Part shown: one piece after another, positions 1 to 9,347 of the stretch
Numbering within the stretch: position 1 is the stretch's first letter
How the letters are laid out: each line of letters opens with the position of its first letter
Assembly (NCBI GenBank): GCA_022071975.1
Contig: JAJVIO010000006.1
Span: 1-51,779, forward strand
Direction: 5' to 3'
Length of the DNA stretch: 51,779 nucleotides
From: Planctomycetota bacterium
Lineage (GTDB): Bacteria > Planctomycetota > UBA8742 > UBA2392
Notes under the pieces: model-generated
What the model was told of the DNA's origin: nothing
What the model saw: the letters and a program-made list of their open reading frames with translations, nothing else
Database searches by the model: none
Program-made: the position numbers and the translations under genes

Positions 1-96
1 CGCGAGGGTGGACCGCGCGGTCCCCGTGGCCCGCGTCCTGGCGGGCGTGGCCCCCGGCGTGACGGCGGCAGGCCGCCAAGGCGTCGCGAAGACTAG
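1..96 (+). CDS. 3' end of a protein with an Arg/Gly/Pro-rich tail (partial)
   Basis: Frame 1 is open from the first base and ends at a TAG at 94-96, giving 31 residues made almost only of Arg, Gly, Pro and Asp (for example GGPRGPRGPRPGG, ending RRRED). Such tails are typical of RNA-binding proteins such as DEAD-box helicases, RNase E/G-type nucleases and RGG proteins, so this is probably the C-terminus of a gene that starts outside the window. The high G+C makes a chance open frame possible at this length, and the body of the protein is not visible, so identity stays open. Confidence 0.5.
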   Translation, partial: REGGPRGPRGPRPGGRGPRRDGGRPPRRRED

Positions 97-129
97 AGAT
101 TCAGAAAAAGCTGACGAACGGAGAGAACC

Positions 130-1587
130 ATGACCCGCTACCTGATCCCGCTTGTTGCCATCACAGCATTGTGCGCCGGCCTGCTGCACGCCGACGAAAA
201 GGCCGAAAAGCTGCGCGCTCTGCACGCCAAGTTCAGCGACAAGGTCGTGGTCCTGACCTGGACCTCAACCACCTCCGCCATGGGCCAGACCATCGAGAGC
301 ACCGGCGCAACCACCGGCTTGCTGGTCGGCAAGGGCGGCCTGTTCGTGGTCAGCAACCAGCCCCTCAGCAACAACGTGGGCGGCATGGCCAGCATGTTCG
401 GCCGCGGCGAAAGCACCGGGCCCGAAGGCTTCAAGCTGCACACCGCCGACGGCAAAGAGTTCGCCGCCACCGAGGCGCTGATCTCGGACGCCCAGAACCT
501 GCGCTGGTACGGCGCGCAGGTCGGCGAAACAGAAGGCGTCAGCTTTCCTGAAAAGGCCGAAGTTCCGGCCCTGGGCGAAGAGGTGGTGATCATCGGCGCC
601 CACGACGAAACACTCAACTACGCGCGCTTCTTCCGCACAGCGCGCATCAACTGCGTGGTGGAAGACGGCAAGATCTACGGCCTCGACGGATCGCTTGGCG
701 ACTGCCTGGGCGGCGTGGTGCTGACGCTGGACGGCAAGCTGCTCGGCATTCTCGGCCAGAAAAAGGGCAAAGAACAGGCGGCCGGCGGCGGCGGTTTCGG
801 CCGTATCCTCGGCGGGCTGAACGACCCCAGCAAGGCGCTGGGCAACCGCGTGCTGATAACGGCCGGCGTGTTCGGCGATGAGCTGAAGAAGGCCCAGGAA
901 ACGGTGCTGAAGCCCGACTTCCACAAGGGCGGCGCCAAGCCGACGCCGACCACCGAGCCGACCCAGCCCACCGACGCCCCGCTGTTCGAGGGCACCATCG
1001 CCAGCGTGAAGTACCGCGACCAGCAGAAAGACCTGTACGTGCTGATCAACGTGGCCGAGGGCCAGCAGGCGCCGGAAGAAAACGCCAAGGTGCAGATCCT
1101 GGGTGGCGACGGCAAGCAGCTTGCTGAGCTGGTGATCACGCGCCGTTACCGCGCCAACCCGTTGGACGAAACTTCGCGCATCGAGCAGGTGGGCGGCTTC
1201 ATCCCCGACCCCGAGAAAAAGCTGGCGCTCGAGAAGGGCATGAAAGTGGTGATCCCGGCCGCCAAGCCCGCCGAGCCCGCGCCGAAGATCGACGGCTTCC
1301 GGGGCATCGAGCGCTTCACCAAGATGACCGAGGAGACGCTGAAGGACAACTACGGCGGCATCAAGTACGGCTTCAGCGTCAGCCAGATCCCGCAGAAGGA
1401 CTCGCCCTGCCGCAACGCCGGCATCAAGAGCGGCGACTTGATCTACAAGGTCGGCGACAAAGAAGTCACGGCCGAGATGACCCTGCAGGACTTCACCAAG
1501 CTGCTCAGCGAGCAGACCGGCGACGTGAAGCTAAGCATCGTCCGCAAGGGCGGCGAAAAGGTGGAGATCACCGTCCCGGCGCAGTAA
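130..1587 (+). CDS. Secreted HtrA-like (trypsin fold) protein with C-terminal PDZ domain, probably not a classical serine protease
   Basis: 485 residues, starting with a signal peptide (about residues 1-21, cleavage near LLHADEK). Residues about 25-260 look like a trypsin/HtrA fold: an early strand pair (TTGLLVGKGGLFVVSNQP) and a late segment GDCLGGVVLTLDGKLLGILG, placed where HtrA proteases have GNSGGPLVN-DGEVIGI. The usual GNSGG is replaced by GDCLGG, so the Ser nucleophile is absent. After a Pro/Thr linker (about 270-285) and a beta-rich middle segment, a PDZ domain occupies about 400-485 (GIKSGDLIYKVGDKEVT). A GGAGAG ribosome site precedes the ATG. A strong terminator follows at 1605-1634, so this looks monocistronic. 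Likely a periplasmic or envelope binding or quality-control protein; substrate unknown. Confidence 0.7.
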   Translation: MTRYLIPLVAITALCAGLLHADEKAEKLRALHAKFSDKVVVLTWTSTTSAMGQTIESTGATTGLLVGKGGLFVVSNQPLSNNVGGMASMFGRGESTGPEGFKLHTADGKEFAATEALISDAQNLRWYGAQVGETEGVSFPEKAEVPALGEEVVIIGAHDETLNYARFFRTARINCVVEDGKIYGLDGSLGDCLGGVVLTLDGKLLGILGQKKGKEQAAGGGGFGRILGGLNDPSKALGNRVLITAGVFGDELKKAQETVLKPDFHKGGAKPTPTTEPTQPTDAPLFEGTIASVKYRDQQKDLYVLINVAEGQQAPEENAKVQILGGDGKQLAELVITRRYRANPLDETSRIEQVGGFIPDPEKKLALEKGMKVVIPAAKPAEPAPKIDGFRGIERFTKMTEETLKDNYGGIKYGFSVSQIPQKDSPCRNAGIKSGDLIYKVGDKEVTAEMTLQDFTKLLSEQTGDVKLSIVRKGGEKVEITVPAQ

Positions 1588-1604
1588 GCCCGCAACACAA
1601 ACTG

Positions 1605-1634
1605 AACTCCCCGGCAACCTTGCCGGGGAGTTTT
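1605..1634 (+). terminator. Rho-independent terminator of the HtrA/PDZ gene
   Basis: Perfect 13-bp stem (1605-1617 with 1620-1632, core CTCCCCGGCAA) closed by a 2-base gap and followed by TTTT. It lies 18 bp after the stop codon at 1587. Confidence 0.85.
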
Positions 1635-1670
1635 CGTTGGTAGGATGGTGCCCCCGATGAAAGGCTGCCT

Positions 1671-3488
1671 ATGCGTGCTGCTCTGCTTGCGGGTGTCATG
1701 TTGCTCTGCCTGGTATTGCCGGCCGTGGCTGAAGAGGCCGTGCTCACGTCCGAGGAATCGGCCTGGCTGAAGGCACTGGCCGCCTCGGGGTGGCGCGAGG
1801 TTGCCGCAGACGAGCACCTGAAGTGCAGCGCCCGAGGCTTCAACCTGAACAGCGCGCACCTGTCGTCGGTGCTGGGCAAACAGGCGGCTCTCAGCGACGA
1901 CCAGCGCGCGGCGCTGCTGGACGTTATCCGCATTGAAGTGAAGCAGGCGGGCTGGCTCGAGCGCGTCGCCGTTGAGCCCGGGGTCTACACGCTGGGCCTG
2001 CAGCAGGGCGAGCGCAATCCTCAACTGGTCGTTCGCGACGCAGCGGGCAAGACACTGGACGTGCGTGGCGCGCGCCTGCGCGACGCATCTGAGGACGGTC
2101 CCGAAGGACGGATCCAGCCCGCCAACGGCAGCATTACCCTGCACCTGAGCTGGGGTGCCACGCGCTTCCGCTGGTTCTTCGTCAGCCGCACGGCCCACGC
2201 CGAAGCCCTGGGCGCCATGACCGAGCGCAGGTCAGGCAATGTCTCGGTGTTCTCGTCGCTGCCCGACGAAGCCGGCATCCCGCAGGTGGCGGCGCTGCTC
2301 GAGAAGGCCGTCAAGGCCAACGAGCCCCTGACCGGCGGCAAGCTGCCCGAGGGCTTCCGCTACGAAATCTACCTGCACGGCCAGATCGACAGCTACAAGG
2401 CCGTTGACCTGCTGCTGACCGACGGCGCATTTGCCCGCAACGGCGCGTTCACGGCCTGGAGCACCGGCCGCAGCTACGTGGTCTGGTACACCCACCACGA
2501 CGGGCCCTACGCCCTGCCGAGCAGCCTGCTGCAGGTGATGATCCATGAGCTGCATCACCAGTTCATGTACGCGGCGTTCCCCGCCATGCGCTATGCCCCG
2601 GAATGGTGGCAGGAGAGTCTGGCCGAAGTCGCCGCGCAGCAGGGCCTGGAACTCGCTGACAAACAGGCGGCCGAGAACTACCGCAAGCGCCGCCTCACGG
2701 AACTGAATTTCATGCGGCGCGCGGGCCGGCTGCCGCACCCGCTGGATCTGCTGACAGGCAAAGAAGGTGATGACCTGCACGCCCACTACACCGCCATGTG
2801 GGTGATCGGCAGCGCCCTTGCCGCGCAGCCCGACGACCTGCGCGCCATGGTGGCGGCGGCCGCTGAGTTCGACTACGGGCGCGACGCGGGACAGCTCCTG
2901 CAGCGCGAGCTGGACAAACGCTACCCGTCCATCGGGCGCATGTACGCGAACGCGCAGCGCACGGCCGGGCGCGACGGCGAGTGGTACGTGAAGTGGAACG
3001 CCTGCGTGGACGAGCGCGAGGGCGTGCTTGAGTTGAACAGCGAGATCGGGCTGGGCGGCTTCGCGCTGCTGAACCAGCCGGTGGCGGGCAACGCGTTCAA
3101 GCTCAGCGGTGAGTTCCGCTGGGATGACAAGCCGCTGCCGCAAGCGGACTTCGTGTTCGCGTACGCGATCAGCCCTCAGACCGAGCGCTTCCTGAAGCTG
3201 GCGTTGATGCCCGCCAAGGCCGTGCTTTTCGAGTATCACGATGCCGAGTGGACCACCTTGGGGACCGTGACCTACGAAAGCGCACTGGCGGTAAGCATTG
3301 ACCAGCAGCCGGTGTGGCACGCATTCACGCTCAGCTACGACGCGGAAGACGGCAAGGCGCGGCTTGAAACCACAGGCGGGCGCTGGGCCGAGTTCACGCT
3401 GCGTGGTTATCGCTCGTGCAAAGATGCTTATGCCGGTGTGGGCACCTACGACGGGGTGGCATGGTTCCGCAAGCTGAAGCTTGAGTAG
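1671..3488 (+). CDS. Secreted HExxH metallopeptidase-like protein
   Basis: 605 residues with an N-terminal signal peptide (MRAALLAGVMLLCLVLPAVA, cut before EE). The key motif is HELHH at about residues 292-296, followed about 20 residues later by WWQESLAEVAA. That His-Glu-x-x-His plus downstream Glu pattern is the zinc-site arrangement of gluzincin-type (peptidase MA clan) enzymes. Residues about 420-605 form a separate beta-rich domain (WYVKWNACVDE..., ending AWFRKLKLE) resembling a concanavalin/LamG-like sandwich, perhaps for glycan or protein binding. It acts outside the cytoplasm. The ORF ends only 3 bp before the end of the convergent glnE, with no terminator between them. The exact family and substrate cannot be told from the sequence alone. 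Confidence 0.7.
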   Translation: MRAALLAGVMLLCLVLPAVAEEAVLTSEESAWLKALAASGWREVAADEHLKCSARGFNLNSAHLSSVLGKQAALSDDQRAALLDVIRIEVKQAGWLERVAVEPGVYTLGLQQGERNPQLVVRDAAGKTLDVRGARLRDASEDGPEGRIQPANGSITLHLSWGATRFRWFFVSRTAHAEALGAMTERRSGNVSVFSSLPDEAGIPQVAALLEKAVKANEPLTGGKLPEGFRYEIYLHGQIDSYKAVDLLLTDGAFARNGAFTAWSTGRSYVVWYTHHDGPYALPSSLLQVMIHELHHQFMYAAFPAMRYAPEWWQESLAEVAAQQGLELADKQAAENYRKRRLTELNFMRRAGRLPHPLDLLTGKEGDDLHAHYTAMWVIGSALAAQPDDLRAMVAAAAEFDYGRDAGQLLQRELDKRYPSIGRMYANAQRTAGRDGEWYVKWNACVDEREGVLELNSEIGLGGFALLNQPVAGNAFKLSGEFRWDDKPLPQADFVFAYAISPQTERFLKLALMPAKAVLFEYHDAEWTTLGTVTYESALAVSIDQQPVWHAFTLSYDAEDGKARLETTGGRWAEFTLRGYRSCKDAYAGVGTYDGVAWFRKLKLE

Positions 3489-3491
3489 GCG

Positions 3492-6400
3492 CTACTGCAC
3501 GTACTTGTCGAACATGCGGCGGGCGTTGCGGCGGTGCCAGTCGAGCTCTTCCATGAGCTGGTCGGCGGCGTTCAGCTCGCCGCCGGCGCGGTAGCCCATG
3601 CGCTTGGCGAACACCTCCAGCCCGTCGCCCTCCGGCAGTTCGTGGCGTGAGACACCGTCCAGCACCTGCAGGCGATTGACAACCTGGCGTAAAAACGCGT
3701 AGGCACCCGAGATTGCGTCGAAGCTGCGCGGGTCGATCAACCCGTGCTCGCGCGCAACGGCCAGCACCTCCCACAGGTCGGGTTGCTTCAGCGCGGGCAC
3801 GTCAGCCGCGTGCTTGAGTTGCAGGTGCGCGAGCAGGAACTCGATGTCCAGCGTGCCCCCCGGCCCGCGCTTGAGCGCGTTGCGGGCCGACTCGCGCTCA
3901 AGGCGCTCGCGCATGGCGCGGGTCTGGGCGGCGTCGGCGCCCTGGCCGTAAACAAACTCGTCGAAGATCCGCTGCGCGCGAGCGCCGGCGGGCGCATCCG
4001 GGTTCAGCACGCGGGCGCGGCAGCCGGCCAGGCGTTCCCAGAAGCCGGCCTCCGACTGCAGGTAGCGCTGCAGCTCGTCCAGGGTGACGGCCAGGGTGCC
4101 CGCGCCGCCGCGCGGGCGCAGGCGCAGGTCCACTTCGTAGAGGCGGCCGCGCTCGTTGCTGGCGCCCAACAGCTGCAGCACGCGGCGCACCACACGGGCA
4201 TAAAAGGCCTGGGCGCCGGCGGGGTCAGCGAATGCCGTGGGCTCGTAGGCGAACACCAGGTCGAGGTCGCTGGCGTAGTTCATCGCGCCCGAGCCCAGCT
4301 TGCCCATGCCGATCACCGCCAGGTGCTCGCGCGGGTCGGCTTGCAGGGGCTCGGTTTCCTTCTCGGCCGCGTCCGCAATTGACACGTCAAGAACGGCGTC
4401 GAGCATGACTTCACTGAGCGCGCACAGCTCGCGCAGAGTTTCGGGCAGCGGCGTGCGGCCGGTCAGGTCGAACAGCGCAATACGCAGCAGCTCCACGTCG
4501 CGCTCCCAGAAAAGGGCGTCAGTGACGTCCTCGGCGTACTGCATGCGCTCGGCCAGCTGGCGGCGCAACGCGCCCGGGTCGAGCGACGCGAAGGTCTGCA
4601 GCTCGTCGATGAACTCGTCCACCAGGCCGGGGCGGCGCACCAGGATGTCGCTCAGCCAGTCGGAGTGCGCGGCGATCGAGCCGAACACCTGCAGCGCGCG
4701 CGGGTCTTCGGCCACCAGCTCGAACAGGATGGCCTTGGCGCCCAAGGCTCCCGTGATGCGCTCGAAGTTGCGCAGAGTGAAGTCAGGGTCCGGCGAATCG
4801 CCGCAGAACTCCAGCAGCGCGGGCATCATCGAGGCCAGATACTTGCGCGCCCGCGCGGCGTACATCTGCTGGCCCGGCGTTTCGCGCGCCAGGTCACGGA
4901 TCGCGCCAAAGGCCGCGGCGGTGTCCGCGAAGCCGTAACGCTGCAGGGTGGGGGCCGCCAGCTCGGCCGTCATGTCCGGGTCAAGCACCAGCTCGGGCTC
5001 GGTGGACCCCTGTTTCTCGAACAGGTCCGCGAACAGCCGCAGCATCAGGCCGCGCGCCTTCATGGTGTGCAGGCGCAACTCGTGCACCAGCTTGCGGGCG
5101 GGGTCCATGGCGGCCGGCCCGCGGTAGCCCATGGCGCGGCCCAGCCGCCGCAGCTCATGGGGCGCGGTCGGCAGGGTGTGGGTCTGGGCGCCATCCCAGA
5201 CCTGCAGGCGGTGCTCAACGCCGCGCAGGAAGCGGTAGGCCTGGCCCAGCGTCTCGACCTCGGCCGGCTTCAGCGCGCCCGCCTCGGCCAGCAGCTTGAG
5301 CGCGGGCAGGGTCGCGCGCTCGCGTACGGCCGGTATGCGCCCGCCGTTCATCAGCTGCAGAAACTGGGTAACGAACTCGATGTCGCGGATGCCGCCGAAA
5401 CCGGTCTTCACGTCGAGGTAGTGTTCGTCGCGCTGCTCGGTGCGTTGCTCGATGCGGCGCTTGAGCGCCTTGATCTGGTTGATCTCCTCGATGGTGAGGT
5501 ACTTGCGGTAAATCCAGGGCTGCAGGCGTTCAAGCAGCTTCTCGCCCAGCGCCACGTCGCCGGCGCAGGCGCGGGCTTTGATCAGCGCCTGGCGCTCCCA
5601 GGTGCGGCCGAAGCTGTAGTAGTACTCGACGGTGGCTTCCAGCTCGCGGGCCAGGCGGCCCTGGCTGCCTTCGGGGCGAAGGCGGGTATCGACGCGGAAC
5701 ACATTGCCGTGCTCGGTGACGGCATCCAGCAGCGGGATCAGCGTCTCGACCAGCTTTACCGCGTAGGCCTGGGCGTCCATACGGCCGGGGCCGGCGCCGC
5801 TGTACACAAAGATCAAATCGATGTCGGAGTAGTAGTTCAACTCCTGGGCGCCGTGCTTGCCCATCGCCAGCACGCAGAGCTGGAAGTCGGCGGCGCGGAC
5901 CAGCTTGCGCTTCTGCTCAAGTTGCGCGTAAGACTGCTGCAGCGCGACCTCCAGGGCTGCGTCGGCAAGCTCGCTGATTTCGCGGGCGATTTCCTCAAGC
6001 GGCTGTCGCAGCATGGCTTCGCGGTACAGCACGCGGGCCGCCAGCCGGTGGTGGTTCAGGCGCAGCGCGGCCGCGGGCTCAACACCGGAAGCAATCAGCG
6101 CGCGGGCGGCGTCCGCGGCCTCGGCGCGGGTGACGGGGCGGTGCAGCTCGGCCTCGTCGGCGGCCATGAAGTCGCGCCAGCCGCCGCGCACCAGGAAGCC
6201 GCCCAGGTGGCGGGAGTGGCCCAGCATCACGAACAGGCGGCGAAACGCGGCCGGCGCGGCCAGAGCGGCGCCGACGAATTCCGCGACGGCCTCCTCGTTG
6301 TGCAGGAACAGGCGTTCAAGGGCCGAGACGGATTCCGTGGGCGCCGGCGAGTCGTCGAAGCAGCGGGCCAGCAGCTCGACGAAGTCGGCGGCCTGGCCGC

Positions 6401-6530
6401 CGGGCAGCGCGCGCAGGTCTTCCTGGATGCCCTCGGACGCGTACTGCAGCGATTCCTGCAGCGCGTCTTCCTCGGGGCTGCCGGGCTCGGGAATCGGCCA
6501 GTCAAACTTGCGCGGGTCGGTCTCGCTCAC
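3492..6530 (-). CDS. glnE: Bifunctional glutamine synthetase adenylyltransferase/adenylyl-removing enzyme
   Basis: 1012 residues. GlnE adds AMP to, and removes it from, glutamine synthetase in response to PII state, so it tunes nitrogen assimilation in the cytoplasm. Both nucleotidyltransferase halves are visible: the N-terminal (deadenylylating) site GKHGAQELNYYSDIDLIF near residues 222-240 and the C-terminal (adenylylating) site GMGKLGSGAMNYASDLDLVF near 740-760. Both keep the G-S/x-DxD signature. The repeated GGIRDIEF (GGTLDIEF in the second half) motif that follows each catalytic domain is also present. The length is slightly above the roughly 950 residues usual for the family. The start is GTG. 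Neither glnA nor glnB lies in the window. It converges with the metallopeptidase gene. Confidence 0.96.
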   Translation of the reverse strand: MSETDPRKFDWPIPEPGSPEEDALQESLQYASEGIQEDLRALPGGQAADFVELLARCFDDSPAPTESVSALERLFLHNEEAVAEFVGAALAAPAAFRRLFVMLGHSRHLGGFLVRGGWRDFMAADEAELHRPVTRAEAADAARALIASGVEPAAALRLNHHRLAARVLYREAMLRQPLEEIAREISELADAALEVALQQSYAQLEQKRKLVRAADFQLCVLAMGKHGAQELNYYSDIDLIFVYSGAGPGRMDAQAYAVKLVETLIPLLDAVTEHGNVFRVDTRLRPEGSQGRLARELEATVEYYYSFGRTWERQALIKARACAGDVALGEKLLERLQPWIYRKYLTIEEINQIKALKRRIEQRTEQRDEHYLDVKTGFGGIRDIEFVTQFLQLMNGGRIPAVRERATLPALKLLAEAGALKPAEVETLGQAYRFLRGVEHRLQVWDGAQTHTLPTAPHELRRLGRAMGYRGPAAMDPARKLVHELRLHTMKARGLMLRLFADLFEKQGSTEPELVLDPDMTAELAAPTLQRYGFADTAAAFGAIRDLARETPGQQMYAARARKYLASMMPALLEFCGDSPDPDFTLRNFERITGALGAKAILFELVAEDPRALQVFGSIAAHSDWLSDILVRRPGLVDEFIDELQTFASLDPGALRRQLAERMQYAEDVTDALFWERDVELLRIALFDLTGRTPLPETLRELCALSEVMLDAVLDVSIADAAEKETEPLQADPREHLAVIGMGKLGSGAMNYASDLDLVFAYEPTAFADPAGAQAFYARVVRRVLQLLGASNERGRLYEVDLRLRPRGGAGTLAVTLDELQRYLQSEAGFWERLAGCRARVLNPDAPAGARAQRIFDEFVYGQGADAAQTRAMRERLERESARNALKRGPGGTLDIEFLLAHLQLKHAADVPALKQPDLWEVLAVAREHGLIDPRSFDAISGAYAFLRQVVNRLQVLDGVSRHELPEGDGLEVFAKRMGYRAGGELNAADQLMEELDWHRRNARRMFDKYVQ

Positions 6531-6592
6531 GGCCAGAGAGTAGCGCGCGCATCCGGTTTTGCGAAGCGTGCGGGGCTGCCCGAAAAGAACGA

Positions 6593-6615
6593 ACCCGGCG
6601 CACGGGGCGCCGGGT
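6593..6615 (-). terminator. Hairpin terminator after the distal anti-sigma-like gene
   Basis: Perfect 9-bp stem ACCCGGCGC (6593-6601) with GCGCCGGGT (6607-6615). Read on the minus strand it follows the stop at 6630 and runs into a T-rich stretch (TTCGTTCTTTTC). Confidence 0.7.
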
Positions 6616-6629
6616 CCGTAACTTGGTGT

Positions 6630-8048
6630 CTACTTCAGGCGGATCACCACGCGCACTTTGGCGGGGGCGCGCAGCATGGCCTCGCCCTGCGGCTGTTCTG
6701 CTTCTTCGGCGGGCAGATAGCCGCTGATGCGGGGCTCCGCTTCGGCCTTGCGCTCGGCGAGCTTTTCATCTTCGCCGGCGCCGGCGACCTTGCCGTAGCC
6801 CTGGTCGGCGGCCAGCTTGCGCAGCGCGGTCAGCAACTCGGGGAGCTTGTCGGGGTCGATCTCGACAGTCACGCTTTCGACATCACTCTCTTCGTCGGCC
6901 AGCGCAGCATCGCCGTACAGGCTGCTGACCCACAGCACATCGGTCTGGGCCGTGAGCGTGCCGGCGTCGCTGATCTCGATCAGCGTCTCGGCTTCGCCCG
7001 CTTCGGCCGCTTCCGGCGGTGCCGGGGTGGCTTCAGGCGCCGGGCGCGTGCGCTTCACGCGCTGGGCCTCGGTTTCATCGGCATCCTGGCCGGGGCTGCC
7101 CCCCGTATCCGCGCTATCTTCCTGCGCGTCCTGGGCGCGGCGTTCAGGCCGGGGAGCGGCCTTGCCGCTTCCGCCGCCCATGGGCGGAGCACCTGCACGG
7201 CCGTCGTACTTCTCGTGGTCGGACTTGGTTCCCGGCTCTTTGCTTTCGTCTTCGTTCTGCTCGTCGCGGGCGCCGGCATCGGACTCGGCAGCGTTCTTCG
7301 CGTCATTCAGCGCGTTCTTGTCTTCGCCGCCTTCTCCGCGGGCTGTTCCCTTGGCTTCGCTGGGCGACGGCGTGCCTTCTATGTTCTGGGTGTCCTTGGC
7401 CTTCTTGCCCGCGTTTTCCTCGGGCTTTTTCAGCGCGCCGGTCTTGGCGGCCTCCAGCTCGCGCAGGTTGTCTTCCAGGTTTTCACGTGAGTCGCCCCAG
7501 GTGCCGCCCTGGTCGCGCTCCATTTCCTCGGCACGATCCGCCGGGTTGCCCGGGTCCGCGCTGGGTTTGTCCTGCAGCTCATCAGGCATTTCGCGGCCTG
7601 ATTCACGTGTCCGACTGTCCGCCTTGGGCGCCGGCAGATCATCCAGCACCGTGCGCGCAACTTCGCTCGGCGTGCCCTCACGCGGGCCCACCAGCGACGG
7701 GCCGAACATGATGGCCAGGCTTACGATGATCGCGGCGGCCGCGGCATACAGCGGCGTGCGCCAGCTGATCACCGGGGCGCCCGTGAAAGGCTCCGAGCCC
7801 GGGCCGATCGCCCTGGGTTTGAATTCGTCCTCCAGCGCGTTCATCACACGGCCGGAAAGCCCGACCGGCGCGCGCACCGGGGCGTGCGTCTTGACCAGCG
7901 TGATGGTCGCCTGCAGCGAATCGAGGTACTCGCGGGCGTCGGCGCGCTGCAGCAGCAGCTCGGCCGCCTGGCGCTCGGCCTGCGTGACCTCGCCGTCGGC
8001 ATAGGCCGACAGCAGCTCAAGCTGTTCCTCAGTGAGAGGGGTGTTCAT
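6630..8048 (-). CDS. Anti-sigma-factor-like single-pass membrane protein, long acidic extracytoplasmic domain
   Basis: 472 residues. The N-terminal about 65 residues (LSAYADGEVTQAERQAAEL, then a helical stretch) look like the cytoplasmic anti-sigma domain of ECF-sigma regulators, but without the zinc-binding HxxxCxxC. One membrane segment follows at about 103-122 (YAAAAAIIVSLAIMFGP). The long outer part is very rich in Glu, Asp, Lys and Pro (about 140-350) and ends in a folded region (VLWVSSLYGDAAL ... VVIRLK). The next gene upstream (8195-9265) has the same architecture and shared C-terminal motifs (VSSLYG, LLTALRKLAADQGYG), so the two are paralogs. No sigma factor is adjacent, so the partner is unknown. 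Likely senses an envelope signal; inferred from architecture only. Confidence 0.65.
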   Translation of the reverse strand: MNTPLTEEQLELLSAYADGEVTQAERQAAELLLQRADAREYLDSLQATITLVKTHAPVRAPVGLSGRVMNALEDEFKPRAIGPGSEPFTGAPVISWRTPLYAAAAAIIVSLAIMFGPSLVGPREGTPSEVARTVLDDLPAPKADSRTRESGREMPDELQDKPSADPGNPADRAEEMERDQGGTWGDSRENLEDNLRELEAAKTGALKKPEENAGKKAKDTQNIEGTPSPSEAKGTARGEGGEDKNALNDAKNAAESDAGARDEQNEDESKEPGTKSDHEKYDGRAGAPPMGGGSGKAAPRPERRAQDAQEDSADTGGSPGQDADETEAQRVKRTRPAPEATPAPPEAAEAGEAETLIEISDAGTLTAQTDVLWVSSLYGDAALADEESDVESVTVEIDPDKLPELLTALRKLAADQGYGKVAGAGEDEKLAERKAEAEPRISGYLPAEEAEQPQGEAMLRAPAKVRVVIRLK

Positions 8049-8194
8049 TTCCTCACCTTACTTTCCCTGCACGCCGACCCAACCGGCCGGCGAAGGCGGG
8101 TAAGGGTCCCGCCACGCTTTTATGACGAGAATCGGCGTGTGTCGGTTCCCTGTTGCGCCGGAAATCTTCAAGGTTTGAAAAGTAGCCGTGGTTT

Positions 8195-9265
8195 TCAGCG
8201 TAACCTGATAACCAGCCTGAGCTTACGTGAAGTACCCTGCTCGGTCTTGGAGTCCGTTGCCGTGAGTGCGTTGGCCTTTACCCGAACCTTCTCCGGCAGT
8301 TCGGCCAGGTTCCGGGGCAGGCAATCGCGCTGCACTTCGGGGGGCAGGTAGGCGCGGGCGCTGTCTTTGGTTGCAGACTGCTCGCCCTTGGGGCCGTTTT
8401 CGCTGTCGCGGCTCAACTGCTGGAGCTCGTCCACGTCGCGGGTTGTCTCGTTGATGGAGTGACGCAAATCGGCCGGCACGATGATGCGCCCGTAAGACTG
8501 GTCGGCATTCATGCGGTCAAGGGCCGCCAGCAGTTGTGGAACCTGCGCCGACTCAAGCTCAACTTCAACACCGTCGTAGACGCTGAAATCTCGGCCGGTG
8601 AATTCTTCCAGTTCGCGGTTGCTGTCCTGCAGGCGCGCCGGGCCGTAGAGGCTGCTGACGACCAGGATGTCGTTGTAAACCTGCAGGGCGCTGGCGTCGC
8701 GCACGCGGTTGAGGTCAAGGCTGAGTTCAAAAGGCTGGTCAATGCCGCGGTCGAGGCGCAGCACGGTCGCGGGTTTGCCGGCTTCGTTGATGCCGTCCTG
8801 TTCATCCGGCTCAAGCGCGGGCGGCGCGGGCTGGAGCGGTACGGTGTCGGTCGCCGCCGGGGGCTCAATCATTGCGGCGCTGAATTCCGGCGTGCGCGCG
8901 ATGCCCTGCGTCGGCGGCTCGTCACGCTGATCAAGCTGCGGGCCGATCACCAGCGCCAGGCTGACCACCACGGCGGCGGCTGCGGCGTACAGGGCGGAGC
9001 GCCACGCCACGCGCGGCAGCGCCAGCACAGGCGGGCCGCTGAAGTCGTTCTCGAGGGCGGCGCACACGCGCTGGTGCAACCCCGCGGGGGCATTCACGCA
9101 GCCGTGCGTGCGCAGCAGGCGGCGCAGGCGTTTGAGTTCTTCTACATAGAGGCGGGCGGCTGCATCGCGTGCGAGCAACTGCTGCGCGATCTGCGTTTCG
9201 GCCGGCGTGGTTTCGCAATCCACGAAGGCGTGCAGCAATTCCTGTTGTGCGTCTGTGAGTGCCAT
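8195..9265 (-). CDS. Anti-sigma-factor-like single-pass membrane protein, paralog of the 6630-8048 protein
   Basis: 356 residues from the ATG at 9265 (MALTDAQQELLHAFVDCE); an in-frame ATG at 9298 is possible but less like the paralog's start. An N-terminal helical anti-sigma-like region (ETTPAETQIAQQLLARDAA), one membrane segment (YAAAAAVVVSLALVIGP, about 100-118), and an outer domain with VVSSLYGPARL and LLAALDRMNADQSYGRI, ending LRLVIRLR. It matches the downstream paralog in N-terminal domain, membrane segment and C-terminal domain but has only a short linker in place of the acidic tract. The 146-bp gap between them holds no clear terminator, so they may be co-transcribed. Function inferred. 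Confidence 0.65.
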   Translation of the reverse strand: MALTDAQQELLHAFVDCETTPAETQIAQQLLARDAAARLYVEELKRLRRLLRTHGCVNAPAGLHQRVCAALENDFSGPPVLALPRVAWRSALYAAAAAVVVSLALVIGPQLDQRDEPPTQGIARTPEFSAAMIEPPAATDTVPLQPAPPALEPDEQDGINEAGKPATVLRLDRGIDQPFELSLDLNRVRDASALQVYNDILVVSSLYGPARLQDSNRELEEFTGRDFSVYDGVEVELESAQVPQLLAALDRMNADQSYGRIIVPADLRHSINETTRDVDELQQLSRDSENGPKGEQSATKDSARAYLPPEVQRDCLPRNLAELPEKVRVKANALTATDSKTEQGTSRKLRLVIRLR

Positions 9266-9347
9266 CGTTCTGCGTCCCGCGGGCATTTCACCCGTCAACT
9301 CCTAGACGCGCGAAGCCTGAAACGGGTTCCCGGCAATTCCGGAAACC

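Noticed and set aside
3394-3774. Small minus-strand frame spanning the end of the metallopeptidase and glnE
   Set aside because: It overlaps both real genes in another frame and has an Arg-rich shadow composition.
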